Part shown: piece after piece, positions 24,846 to 33,585 of the stretch
Position numbering within the stretch: the first letter of the stretch is position 1
Layout: every line of letters starts with the position of its first letter
Assembly: GCA_030849945.1 (NCBI GenBank)
Contig: JAVDKK010000005.1
Coordinates: forward strand, 310,001 to 374,000
DNA length: 64,000 bases
Direction: 5' to 3'
Source: Schauerella fraxinea
GTDB taxonomy: Bacteria > Pseudomonadota > Gammaproteobacteria > Burkholderiales > Burkholderiaceae_B
The notes under the pieces: generated by a model
What the model saw: only the letters and a program-made list of their open reading frames with translations
Told to the model about the DNA's origin: nothing
Databases searched by the model: none
Program-made: the position numbers and the translations under genes

Positions 24846-25139
24846 ATGCATAAAGCCGCCCTCCTGCTGCCCATTACGGCCATGGGCTTTTATATGAACA
24901 TCACTATGGTGTCGGCTGAAGAAGCCAGCGCCAGCGCATTGACGTTGACTGAAATCAGCGCCAACTACGATGCCGATAAACGCGCGTGCCAACCGTTGCT
25001 CGACGACGCTCGCGATCAGTGCCAAATTGAGGCTCGCAACAAGCGCGAGGCTGCACGTATGGAACGTGAACGCGTGCAGCCGACGCGGCTCACACCGGTG
25101 GAAGCTGCAACGGCGACGACGATGCTGCCGGCCCGTTGA
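24846..25139 (+). CDS. Small periplasmic protein with two conserved cysteines
   Basis: 97 residues from the ATG at 24846. Signal peptide about 1-24 (ending VSA). The mature part has YDADKRACQPLLDDARDQCQ, a spacing of cysteines flanked by Asp, Lys and Ala that occurs in small betaproteobacterial periplasmic proteins often annotated as envelope or osmotic-stress proteins; a disulfide is likely. The ribosome site is weak. Function unknown. Confidence 0.6.
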   Translation: MHKAALLLPITAMGFYMNITMVSAEEASASALTLTEISANYDADKRACQPLLDDARDQCQIEARNKREAARMERERVQPTRLTPVEAATATTMLPAR

Positions 25140-25270
25140 TGCGCCTGAAGGAAATACATTGATGGTGTCCGCATGCGCGGCATTCACTGCGCGCTTGTTC
25201 GCAATGATCAGCCTTTAGCCAGGCCACATTACTTCGGTTTGCGCATGCCGGTGAACACTCGCAGATCCGC

Positions 25271-26671
25271 TCACAACATGCGCTCAAACAGCCGCCCGAA
25301 GAACTCCGTGAAGCGGTCTCCCATGCCTCGATCGCGCCACATCTCTGGCGTGATCCTCACTGCAGCTGCACGGTCCATCGCGAAAAGCCCTTCCATCTCG
25401 ATGGCGAAGGTATCGCCCAGCATCACCGCGTTGATTTCATAGTTCAGCGTGAAACTACGCCAATCCATATTGCTTGAACCGATCGTTGACCACACCCCGT
25501 CCACGACGGCCGTTTTCGCATGCAACAACGCGTCGCGACGTTCGTAAATTTTGACGCCCGCATCGAGCAAGACCTCGTAGTTCGATCTGCCCGCCTGCAA
25601 CACGATCGACGAATCGCTAAAACCCGGCAATACCAGTACGACGTCGACACCGCGTTGCGCGGCTTCCGACAGCGCCTGGATAAATGCCGGATCGGGAACG
25701 AAATACGCCATCGTGATATAGATCGATCGCTGCGCACTTTGAAAGGCCGACATCAAGGTCAGATAAACGCTGAAGCTGTCTTCTGCGCCAGGGCGGTTGG
25801 CAAGAATGCGCACAATGGTATTACCGGGATCGGCAGCGCCACTCAACCATTGGCGCGTGGAAATGGGATCGCCATTTTGCGATTGCCAGCCGTCCTGGAA
25901 GACGCGTTCAATTTCGGCAACGGCAGGGCCTTCGATACGCACATGCGTATCGCGCCACGGAGCATTCTTGCCGCCGGGCAAATCTTCTGGATCCGGTGTG
26001 GAGCGGACGATCGAGGAGGACTGGTAGACATCGCTCACGTTAATGCCGCCGACGAAACCGACTTTGCCATCCACGACCAGCAGTTTGCGATGGCTGCGTT
26101 GATTAGGCGACCAGCTCGTCAAGCCCTTCGTCGGATTCAATGGATTGAAGACGACGACGGCAATGCCTTCGTCGCGTAGCCGGGCAAAAAGCGCGTCGGA
26201 GGTAGACAAGGTGCCCACAGCGTCGACCATCAATGCAACATCAACGCCCTGCCGTCGCTTGGCGATCAATTCATCGGCAAAGAAATTTCCAACGGCATCG
26301 TCGTCGAAAATATAGCTTTCCATATGAATGAAATATCGCGCGCGCCGAATTTCAGCGAGCATCGCCTTGTAGGTGCTCGGGCCATCCTTGAGTATTTGCG
26401 TGGCATTGCCTGCAATCAACGGCGCGCCGCTGATTGCTTGTTCGACCGCAAGATGCCGCGCGAGGAACCCCTCCTCCTTGCCGTCAAGCGTGGCGATCGT
26501 TTGTGCGCTACGCGCTTTGGACATTTCGCCAGATTGCGTGGCGACGCGTACGCGTTCACGCTGCGCGCTCAGGCGCTCGGCATCGGGCAAGCTCGCGCAT
26601 GCTCCGAGCATGGCAAGCAACAAAACGCTGGCCGTGTGGGCCAGCGTGCGCTGAATACGACCGGTACCCAT
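25271..26671 (-). CDS. Phospholipase D/cardiolipin-synthase-family lipoprotein
   Basis: 466 residues. The N-terminus is a lipoprotein signal (LLLAMLGAC, Cys25). Two HKD motifs are intact: HRKLLVVDGKVGFVGG (about 190-206) and HAKTAVVDGVWSTIGSSN (about 393-410). Two-HKD enzymes of this length transfer or hydrolyse phosphatidyl groups, as cardiolipin synthases do. The lipobox suggests anchoring in the envelope facing the periplasm, unlike classical inner-membrane ClsA. Its ATG is 5 bases after the stop of the upstream small hydrophilic gene, so translation is coupled. Confidence 0.9.
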   Translation of the reverse strand: MGTGRIQRTLAHTASVLLLAMLGACASLPDAERLSAQRERVRVATQSGEMSKARSAQTIATLDGKEEGFLARHLAVEQAISGAPLIAGNATQILKDGPSTYKAMLAEIRRARYFIHMESYIFDDDAVGNFFADELIAKRRQGVDVALMVDAVGTLSTSDALFARLRDEGIAVVVFNPLNPTKGLTSWSPNQRSHRKLLVVDGKVGFVGGINVSDVYQSSSIVRSTPDPEDLPGGKNAPWRDTHVRIEGPAVAEIERVFQDGWQSQNGDPISTRQWLSGAADPGNTIVRILANRPGAEDSFSVYLTLMSAFQSAQRSIYITMAYFVPDPAFIQALSEAAQRGVDVVLVLPGFSDSSIVLQAGRSNYEVLLDAGVKIYERRDALLHAKTAVVDGVWSTIGSSNMDWRSFTLNYEINAVMLGDTFAIEMEGLFAMDRAAAVRITPEMWRDRGMGDRFTEFFGRLFERML

Positions 26672-26676
26672 CGCGC

Positions 26677-27051
26677 TCAGGAAGACTTCTTTTGCGTTCC
26701 GGTGACATCGCGACTGCGATCGCGATTTTCGTCTGCGGCAGCCTCTGCTTCTTTCGTCGTCTGCTTCACGGGCTGATCCGGTTTCTTATCCGTACCCTTG
26801 GCAGCCGCTTCGTCCTTGGTATCAGGAAAGTGGCGTGCTTCCGTTTCTTCAAATTTCGTTTCGTCGTAGTGACCGCGGTATCCGCCTTGATCGCCCTTCT
26901 GGAAACCAGGCTTCGATGCCACATCGTCCCACTGCTTGGTCTCGTCGATTTCCTGGGGCATCGTGGCCGGACCCTCACGTTGCGTATCGTCTGATCCGTC
27001 AGTGGCGCCGGATTTGACCGGGGTTGTGGATTTTTTATCGTTTTGGGTCAT
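26677..27051 (-). CDS. Hydrophilic stress-type small protein
   Basis: 124 residues from the ATG at 27051, with GAGGA at 6 bases. Highly charged and Lys/Asp/Glu/Thr-rich (SKPGFQKGDQGGYRGHYDET in the middle), with no hydrophobic segment; probably disordered. It resembles hydrophilin-like proteins only by composition. Co-transcribed with the phospholipase-D lipoprotein downstream. Confidence 0.7.
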   Translation of the reverse strand: MTQNDKKSTTPVKSGATDGSDDTQREGPATMPQEIDETKQWDDVASKPGFQKGDQGGYRGHYDETKFEETEARHFPDTKDEAAAKGTDKKPDQPVKQTTKEAEAAADENRDRSRDVTGTQKKSS

Positions 27052-27206
27052 ACCGTCCTCACTCAATTGCTGCCAGACACGTCGTCGCAAAACGACGTGA
27101 CGCTGTAAAAACGGTCAAATCTATGCAAGTTCCGTGCCTGATTAAACACCGCGATCGCGATTGTTCGCCGATGCGCACGCTGCCTTCAGACGATAAAAAC
27201 GGCGCA

Positions 27207-27779
27207 TCAATGCGCCGCGAAGTGGGTAGAACCGGTAGAGGAAGCCTTACGTGGCGTATTGTCATTCTCGGTCCAGCGTCCGTGACGCCAGCGACCGCGT
27301 GCGCGTTCAACATCCAAACCGCCAGCGTCGCGCAGCAGCCCAGCCACCATGTCTTCCTCATCCGGGTCGACTTGAGCGGTAAGTAGAACGCCATGTGCGC
27401 GTCGTGCCGCCGCTGTGGATGCCGCATGATTACGCGCGAAACCGAGAATGCCCACCCAAGAGCCCAAAAATGCGCCCACTGCTGCACACGCCAACATGAG
27501 CAAGCCGCCACCTTCGAACGTAAGCACGACACCAGCACCGAGCACGGCACCCATCATTCCCAAGCCCGCCACACTGGCCTGCGGACCATAGCGCGCCGAG
27601 AAACCGTTGGGATTCTCAGCGGCGTCGTCATCGGAAATCACGCGCTTGGTGCGCACACCATCGGCGTTGACGTAGAAGATATTGACCGCATCCTCGCGAA
27701 AGCCTTCGGCAAATAGCGCATGCGCAGCGCTATCGGCGGTGGGAAAACTTTCAAATCGTGCTGCGACGACGACGGTCAT
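27207..27779 (-). CDS. Membrane protein with glycine-zipper core
   Basis: 190 residues with TAGGAG before the ATG. A soluble N-terminal part (1-65) precedes a Gly/Ala-rich hydrophobic region of two helices (about 68-115, AGLGMMGAVLGAGVVLTF and AAVGAFLGSWVGILGF), then a soluble charged end. The layout resembles stress-linked small membrane proteins, but I recognise no named family. Neighbours are other small envelope and hydrophilic proteins. Confidence 0.7.
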   Translation of the reverse strand: MTVVVAARFESFPTADSAAHALFAEGFREDAVNIFYVNADGVRTKRVISDDDAAENPNGFSARYGPQASVAGLGMMGAVLGAGVVLTFEGGGLLMLACAAVGAFLGSWVGILGFARNHAASTAAARRAHGVLLTAQVDPDEEDMVAGLLRDAGGLDVERARGRWRHGRWTENDNTPRKASSTGSTHFAAH

Positions 27780-27865
27780 AATGCACTCCTACTGCGGTTG
27801 ACTATATCTCTAGGTTGTACTGTCGAACGCCGTCTGGACTTCGGCGGCGCTCGATGCCGGTACGA

Positions 27866-28210
27866 TCAATCCTCGTCACTCGACGAGCCGCCGACGACAA
27901 GCGCGCCGATCAGCAGACCAAACAGCGCAGCAACGCCAATCGATTTCCACGCATTGTCGTGAACATATGCGTCGGTCACGGTCGAGGCGCGTTGGTATCG
28001 GTCACGCGCAGTACCTTCCCAGTCGGCGGCAACACCCCGTGCGTGACGGAGTTGCTCGCGCAATCGCGCACGGGCGCCTTCGATCTCAGAGCCGGTATAG
28101 CTGGCAGTCGTACGCAGCAGACCCTCGGAACTGTCGACCAGATCGTGAAAACTGTTTACGACCCGAGCTTTCTGCTTGGTGATCAGCCTACGTTGCGAAC
28201 GCTTATTCAT
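27866..28210 (-). CDS. ElaB/YqjD/DUF883-family membrane-anchored protein
   Basis: 114 residues from the ATG at 28210, with AGGAG before it. A long amphipathic helix (about 5-85) precedes a C-terminal anchor KSIGVAALFGLLIGALVVGG. Family members such as YqjD and ElaB are inner-membrane proteins associated with ribosomes in stationary phase in Escherichia coli. The anchor and length fit well. It heads a run of small stress-type genes on the minus strand. Confidence 0.85.
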   Translation of the reverse strand: MNKRSQRRLITKQKARVVNSFHDLVDSSEGLLRTTASYTGSEIEGARARLREQLRHARGVAADWEGTARDRYQRASTVTDAYVHDNAWKSIGVAALFGLLIGALVVGGSSSDED

Positions 28211-28371
28211 CGCTGACTCTCCTATCTGTAACTGGGACTTCATTGTGGGGGGTCAATGCGCCACTCGTATTGAGCGTTGGCAACGACCCGTAAACCACTA
28301 TTTCAGAGCGCCCCCCATTTCATGGGAATGAATCTTGCCCGGATGACGCCTCGATCCCAGGAAATCGGCCC

Positions 28372-29352
28372 ATGTCCCTACTACAGCAAAGTCCCCTTGG
28401 CACCAGGAGTGCCTTTTACCAGTTGCATTCCGAAAGCACTTCGGACAACAAACAGGAACTTGTGACGGGATTGCGGCTAGATCAAGCCCAGATCAATCCC
28501 AAGTTCCTGTACGACGCACTCGGTTCATGTCTATTCGATGCCATTACGCAGGTGCCGGAGTACTACCCTACTCGATGTGAGCGCGAGGTTTTCGATACGC
28601 ATGGCGACGCAATTGCACAGTCAGTCGGGCACGTGCAGACCATGATCGATTTGGGCGCAGCAGACTGCATGAAGGCGCAACGTCTTTTTGACCGCTTACG
28701 GCCTGAGCAGTACGTGCCGGTCGATATCTCGGTGGATTATCTGAAAACCTCAGTGATGCGCGTGGCAGCCCTGTACCCTGACCTGGACATCGTAGGGGTA
28801 GGTATCGACTTTTTCCAGACCCTTGCGTTACCCCAGCAAGTTCGACCGGACGAACGCCTCTTTTTCTATCCGGGTTCAAGTATCGGTAATTTGAATATTA
28901 GCCAAGCCCGGGACATGCTCAAGCGTATCTGCGAGGCTTGTGGGCCAGGCGGCAAGCTGTTGCTTGGCGTGGATCGCGTGAAATCCGCCGCCGTCCTGGA
29001 ACCGGCTTACGATGACGCGCTCGGCGTAACGGCTGCATTCAACTTGAATGTGCTACGTCATGCGAATCGGCTAATGGGTAGCAACTTCGATATCGAAGAC
29101 TGGGCACATCGGGCGGTCTTCAACACCGGCGAGTCGCGTATCGAAATGCACCTTGAAGCGCTGCACCGGCTTAAAGTGAAGCTACCCGATGGAGAACGTA
29201 TTTTCGAGCAAGGTGAGACGATACACACCGAAAGCTCGTACAAATATCAGCCGGACCAGTTTGCGCAGATGCTGCGCGACGCCGGCTTCAAGCAGATTTC
29301 GCATTGGACCGATAGCAAAGAATGGTTTTCGGTCTTTGCCGCGGTAGCGTGA
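28372..29352 (+). CDS. egtD: L-histidine N-alpha-methyltransferase (ergothioneine synthesis)
   Basis: 326 residues with AGGAAA 8 bases before the ATG. The SAM-binding region MIDLGAADCMKAQRLFD (about 91-107) and FFYPGSSIGNLN (about 163-174) match EgtD. It trimethylates histidine to hercynine. egtB follows 21 bases later. The usual egtA, egtC and egtE are not in the window, as in many proteobacteria where EgtB uses cysteine or gamma-glutamylcysteine supplied elsewhere. Confidence 0.93.
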   Translation: MSLLQQSPLGTRSAFYQLHSESTSDNKQELVTGLRLDQAQINPKFLYDALGSCLFDAITQVPEYYPTRCEREVFDTHGDAIAQSVGHVQTMIDLGAADCMKAQRLFDRLRPEQYVPVDISVDYLKTSVMRVAALYPDLDIVGVGIDFFQTLALPQQVRPDERLFFYPGSSIGNLNISQARDMLKRICEACGPGGKLLLGVDRVKSAAVLEPAYDDALGVTAAFNLNVLRHANRLMGSNFDIEDWAHRAVFNTGESRIEMHLEALHRLKVKLPDGERIFEQGETIHTESSYKYQPDQFAQMLRDAGFKQISHWTDSKEWFSVFAAVA

Positions 29353-29373
29353 AAACATTGCCAGGATCACACC

Positions 29374-30696
<1,323 letters not shown>

Positions 30697-30753
30697 CGGG
30701 CCACGGGAGGCCATCCAGCGCCAACAAAACGGGTGTTGCGGAACGTGCCCGTG

Positions 30754-30852
30754 ATTGCGGAAAGACGAAAAGGCCTCCAATCGCTTGGAGGCCTTTGTAT
30801 TCTTGGTGGCGCATCCCTGATTCGAACAGGGGACCTGCGGATTACGATTCCG
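30754..30852. repeat. attL: displaced tRNA-Met 3' half plus its terminator
   Basis: About 99 bases here match 34679-34778 with few changes; 46 bases (30799-30844 and 34725-34770) are identical. The block holds a terminator stem (AAAGGCCTCCAA/TTGGAGGCCTTT) and the 3' part of tRNA-Met up to the anticodon loop, where ACG replaces ATG. It is not a functional tRNA because no D-arm or 5' acceptor strand follows. This is the left junction of an integrated element. Confidence 0.85.
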
Positions 30853-30983
30853 CAGGAGAATCAAGCGTTTACGGGCGAAATAGCCTGGTTAGCGTTCCGC
30901 AATTGGCTTGGTGACCTAGCTGCGAGCCGCACCGCAACTGACACCTCCCCCGGATTGCGGAACGACGGCACACTGAGCTTATA

Positions 30984-30999
30984 CTGTATATCCATACAG
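30984..30999 (+). promoter_or_regulatory. LexA box (SOS operator)
   Basis: CTGTATATCCATACAG fits CTG-N10-CAG with flanking TA and TT, close to the general SOS operator. It overlaps a TATACT -10-like hexamer and ends 10 bases before the ATG at 31010, so LexA would block initiation. The downstream gene after next is an SOS-associated peptidase remnant, which fits. Confidence 0.8.
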
Positions 31000-31009
31000 T
31001 TAGGCCACT

Positions 31010-31234
31010 ATGTCAGAGCTCGAAATTCTTGCAAAGATTGCGGGCGACGAAGTCGCCAGAGGGTCGAAAACCCTCCCAAACCCGGAAACAGCCGAAGACC
31101 GCGAATACGATGTAGAGCTTGACGCGCGATACGCTGGGCGCGTTCGTGTCTTCTATAAGCGCCAGATAGCCAAGAAGGGGAAGCACAGCCACTACTATTG
31201 GTTGGTCTACCGCGCCGAACGGATCGAATCTTGA
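31010..31234 (+). CDS. Unrecognised small protein under LexA control
   Basis: 74 residues, mixed charge, with KKGKHSHYYWLVYRAERI near the C-terminus and no membrane segment or cysteine. It starts 10 bases after a LexA box and precedes an SRAP-like gene by 29 bases, suggesting a DNA-damage-induced unit of the element. No family is recognised. The ribosome site is weak (TTAGG). Confidence 0.55.
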   Translation: MSELEILAKIAGDEVARGSKTLPNPETAEDREYDVELDARYAGRVRVFYKRQIAKKGKHSHYYWLVYRAERIES

Positions 31235-31263
31235 CGCCTATACTCCACGCATAGGAGAACGCC

Positions 31264-31668
31264 ATGTGTGGACGCATCGCCCAATCTCGTGCCGTCGCCG
31301 ACTATCTTGAGACGATCGCGTGGAACTCGTACAGCCTGCCCGATGCGCTGGGCCCGCGCTGTAGCGTGCAGCCGGGAACAAAGCCATTGGCGTTCCACTG
31401 CCTGGCTGGCGATCCCGAGGCGACCCGCCTCTTTTGGGGGTACAAGCAGGTCTCGTTCAAGCGCGCACCGGTGAGCAACGCCCGCTTGGACACCATCCTC
31501 GATCCAAAGAAATCATTCTGGCGTGGCCCGTTCGAACACGGACGCATGCTGGTGCCGGCCGATGGCTGGTATGAATTTACCGGCGAGAAAGGCAGCAAGC
31601 AGCCTTGGTTCATCCATAACCTCGCCGCGATCGCCGCGACGCTGGACGCTCTGCGCGCTGTCGAGTGA
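31264..31668 (+). pseudogene. Truncated SRAP (SOS response-associated peptidase, YedK-like)
   Basis: 134 codons against about 220 in the family, with AGGAGA before the ATG. The catalytic Cys2 (MCGR), the Asn of VSNAR (72) and Glu104 in PADGWYEF are intact. After QPWFIH the SRAP sequence ends; NLAAIAATLDALRAVE is followed by a stop, and the same frame then continues as a J-domain-like remnant. The active-site histidine of the missing half is lost. SRAP proteins crosslink to abasic sites in single-stranded DNA. A fusion deletion of two genes is the likeliest cause. Confidence 0.75.
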
Positions 31669-31904
31669 CACGGCGGCGCGCGCATCCTCGAGCGCGCTTT
31701 CACCGGGTTCACAGCCCTTGCAGCGCCCGGCGCACGAGACTGGCGGGCGGTGATGGGGTTCGACGGCAGCCCCGTCAGCCCAGAGCAACTGCGCGCGCGG
31801 TACCGGCAGCTGGCGCAGACGCTCCACCCGGACGAAGGCGGTACCAACAATGCTTCGCCGAGCTCAACGCAGCTTACGAAAATGCAAAGCAACACGTGAT
31901 CTGA
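31669..31904 (+). pseudogene. Decayed J-domain (DnaJ-like) gene fragment
   Basis: In the frame of the SRAP remnant after its stop, codons read RYRQLAQTLHPDEGG, the second helix and HPD loop of a J-domain. About 20 bases later the continuation FAELNAAYENAKQHVI, typical of the third and fourth helices, lies in another frame, so there is a small indel near 31842-31852. No start codon is apparent. J-domain genes occur often in phages and plasmids of Burkholderiales. Confidence 0.5.
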
Positions 31905-31927
31905 CGCCCGACGTACGGTATGCAGTC

Positions 31928-32122
31928 CTATTCGATGCGCCCGCTGTTCAACGCTTCGGCATACCGCTTGGCGGCCTCGCGCGCACGGTACTTGAACTGT
32001 GTGGGGTAGCCGACCAAGGTCACCTCTGACCCAACCAACACAAACGACTGGAACAAACCTCCAGGACCCTTGGAGACTTTCGGAACAGCGACATTGCCCA
32101 CATCTGACCTTTTTCTTTGCAT
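31928..32122 (-). CDS. Unrecognised small protein of the element
   Basis: 64 residues from the ATG at 32122. It reads like a compact folded domain (SFVLVGSEVTLVGYPTQFKY then an alpha-helical end REAAKRYAEAL). No family is recognised. A perfect 18-bp palindrome sits 3 bases upstream of the ATG, where it would cover the promoter or ribosome site. The ribosome site itself is poor, so expression is uncertain. Confidence 0.5.
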   Translation of the reverse strand: MQRKRSDVGNVAVPKVSKGPGGLFQSFVLVGSEVTLVGYPTQFKYRAREAAKRYAEALNSGRIE

Positions 32123-32125
32123 GTC

Positions 32126-32143
32126 TTACCAACCAGTTGGTAA
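32126..32143. promoter_or_regulatory. Perfect 18-bp palindromic operator candidate
   Basis: TTACCAACCAGTTGGTAA: eight-base arms around CA. It lies immediately before the minus-strand start at 32122. Dimeric phage-type repressors often bind such sites; no repressor gene was recognised in the element. Confidence 0.5.
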
Positions 32144-32398
32144 TGAACGCGCAGACACTTAACCCCCGGTGCTGCTGAGCCTTTCGATGTGGTGACTGCA
32201 CGCATCACCTAAGACTGATCTTTCAACAGATATGCAGCGTCAGGACGAAACATAATCATATGTAACGTGGGAGGTAGCAGAAAGGGCAACTCTAACTATC
32301 CGGACTAGTGAGTTGGCATTAAATTTGGTTTAGCCTGCCCGTCAGACCATTGCGGAGGCGCGTTGGACTCTCTTGCATCACGGCGTCTATTGAACTCA

Positions 32399-32746
32399 TC
32401 AATCTGGAGAATCAATGAATAGTCCGTCGATGTGGAGACGTACGGCGGCGCCTGCGCCGCGCCTCACCTCGTCTGCCTGCAATCCAACGATCATTTTCGA
32501 TTGCGAGAGCAGGGTCCAACGCGGACCACATTCATTGGAGCTTGGGACTTGGTACCAAATGTCGGCGGTGTAGAGGCCTGAATAACCTGGCCTCACGAAC
32601 GTCCTAATCTGGACTTGCACGCGATGGCCGCGATACTCAAAGTTTTCCTGCACGCGCACTCCCCGGTCGACGGCCTCAAGTCCAAAGGCGAACCAAAAGG
32701 GACCGCGCGAAATGCTATCGAAATCAGCAAATTTGGTACAGGTCAC
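32399..32746 (-). CDS. Unrecognised protein of the element
   Basis: 115 residues if begun at the GTG at 32746. Contains FEYRGHRVQVQIRTFVRP and GLYTADIWYQVPSS, beta-rich in pattern, and ends RLHIDGLFIDSPD. No signal, membrane segment or known motif. Codon use is ordinary for the window. Start and reality are uncertain because nothing supports the GTG except frame length. Confidence 0.45.
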   Translation of the reverse strand: MTCTKFADFDSISRGPFWFAFGLEAVDRGVRVQENFEYRGHRVQVQIRTFVRPGYSGLYTADIWYQVPSSNECGPRWTLLSQSKMIVGLQADEVRRGAGAAVRLHIDGLFIDSPD

Positions 32747-32835
32747 TACGCACTATGCGCAGCAGGCATTTAACACCATCATGATGATGATCGCCGGTAG
32801 GCTGCCCGTCCCCTCACAGAGATAGGCAGGCAGTC

Positions 32836-32997
32836 ATGACGCACAAGATCGGCGGAATCCTGGACGGCTCGATCGTCGTCTGGCCAGAACGCGACACCCG
32901 TGAAAAGACTGACCTCGGCCATGCGATCGTGGTGATGCCCAATCACGACTGCATCACGCTGATTCAGCGCGACCAGGACGTGATCGTTCCCTATTAG
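32836..32997 (+). CDS. Small phage-type protein
   Basis: 53 residues. Begins MTHKIGGILDGSIVVWPERD and ends DQDVIVPY. AGGCAGG lies upstream of the ATG. It has the look of small conserved hypothetical proteins before integrases in betaproteobacterial prophages, but I cannot name a family. It probably belongs to one transcript with the genes leading to the integrase. Confidence 0.5.
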   Translation: MTHKIGGILDGSIVVWPERDTREKTDLGHAIVVMPNHDCITLIQRDQDVIVPY

Positions 32998-33020
32998 GGC
33001 CTCGACGCCCTAACGAGGCG

Positions 33021-33110
33021 TTGATAACCGTCAAAGAGGCACACCAATTCTATGAGCACCTCAAAGAGAAGTACTCCACGCCGAAGTGCAAGCCTCGCCG
33101 CCAAAAATGA
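33021..33110 (+). CDS. Possible 29-residue peptide
   Basis: A short frame from TTG at 33021, with GAGG just upstream, giving ITVKEAHQFYEHLKEKYSTP and a basic end. It lies 23 bases after the previous small gene in the same direction. Length and TTG start make it weak. Confidence 0.25.
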   Translation: MITVKEAHQFYEHLKEKYSTPKCKPRRQK

Positions 33111-33167
33111 ACGCGAAACCGGCTTCATACAGCTACTGACTATCCGAAGGGATGAGGGAGTCGAGCC

Positions 33168-33257
33168 ATGATTATGGCCATGGCCCTCGCCTATATCGGG
33201 GCACTTGTAGGCTTTTCCGCCGGCGTCATTTGCCGCGCAGCCTGGGGTCGCGATTGA
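33168..33257 (+). CDS. 29-residue single-helix membrane peptide
   Basis: MIMAMALAYIGALVGFSAGV then a short cytoplasmic basic end (CRAAWGRD). One hydrophobic helix, GAGGGAG upstream. Tiny membrane peptides of this sort are frequent in prophages. It ends just before a terminator-like hairpin. Confidence 0.45.
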   Translation: MIMAMALAYIGALVGFSAGVICRAAWGRD

Positions 33258-33283
33258 GCGAACTTGCAGCACAGGAATACCCG

Positions 33284-33309
33284 ACCCGGCCTAGCGCCGG
33301 GTTTATTTT
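33284..33309 (+). terminator. Intrinsic terminator before the DUF4224-integrase pair
   Basis: ACCCGGC-CTAGC-GCCGGGT followed by TTATTTT; 7-bp GC-rich stem. Confidence 0.7.
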
Positions 33310-33351
33310 GCGCCGCTTCATCGAGACGACGCGTCAAGACTGGGAACTCAA

Positions 33352-33584
33352 ATGTCAGAAAGCACGTTTCTAACGCAGGAGGAGGTGAACGAACTCACCG
33401 GAATCCGCCGCGGCAACGGAAAAAAACCTACCGAGAACTGCAGGTTGAGTGGCTGCTGCGTCAGGGCTACCCTGCCCGCCTCAATGCGGCCGGACGAGCG
33501 GTCGTAGCTCGAAGCGCCGTCGAAGGTGTCCGTCCGACGATCGATCGGCCTCTTAAAGAATGGACATCCAAGGCCTGGGAATAG
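33352..33584 (+). CDS. DUF4224-like protein interrupted by a -1 frameshift at A7
   Basis: The ATG at 33352 opens MSESTFLTQEEVNELTGIRR, the DUF4224 opening, but the frame ends at 33507. The expected rest (TYRELQVEWLLRQGYPARLN then RAVVARSAVEG) lies in the -1 frame and ends at 33584, one base before the integrase ATG. The switch coincides with GGA AAA AAA CCT (A7 at 33420-33426), a possible slippery heptamer A AAA AAA. Slipping back one base there yields exactly the family sequence of about 78 residues. DUF4224 genes stand next to integrases in prophages and may act as excisionase-type factors. Programmed slippage, mutation, or a sequencing error in the homopolymer are all possible. Confidence 0.7.
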
Positions 33585-33585
33585 C

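Noticed and set aside
28395..28412. Sigma-54-like motif TTGGCACCAGGAGTGCC
   Set aside because: Spacing fits, but it lies inside egtD codons with GTGC in place of TTGC, and no gene starts just downstream.
30804..30852. A second tRNA-Met gene
   Set aside because: Only the 3' half is present; no D-arm or 5' acceptor strand follows and the anticodon position reads CGT. It is an attachment-site remnant.
32313..32331. Sigma-54-like motif TTGGCATTAAATTTGG in the integrated element
   Set aside because: The essential GC of the -12 element is GG, and no plus-strand gene begins at a suitable distance.
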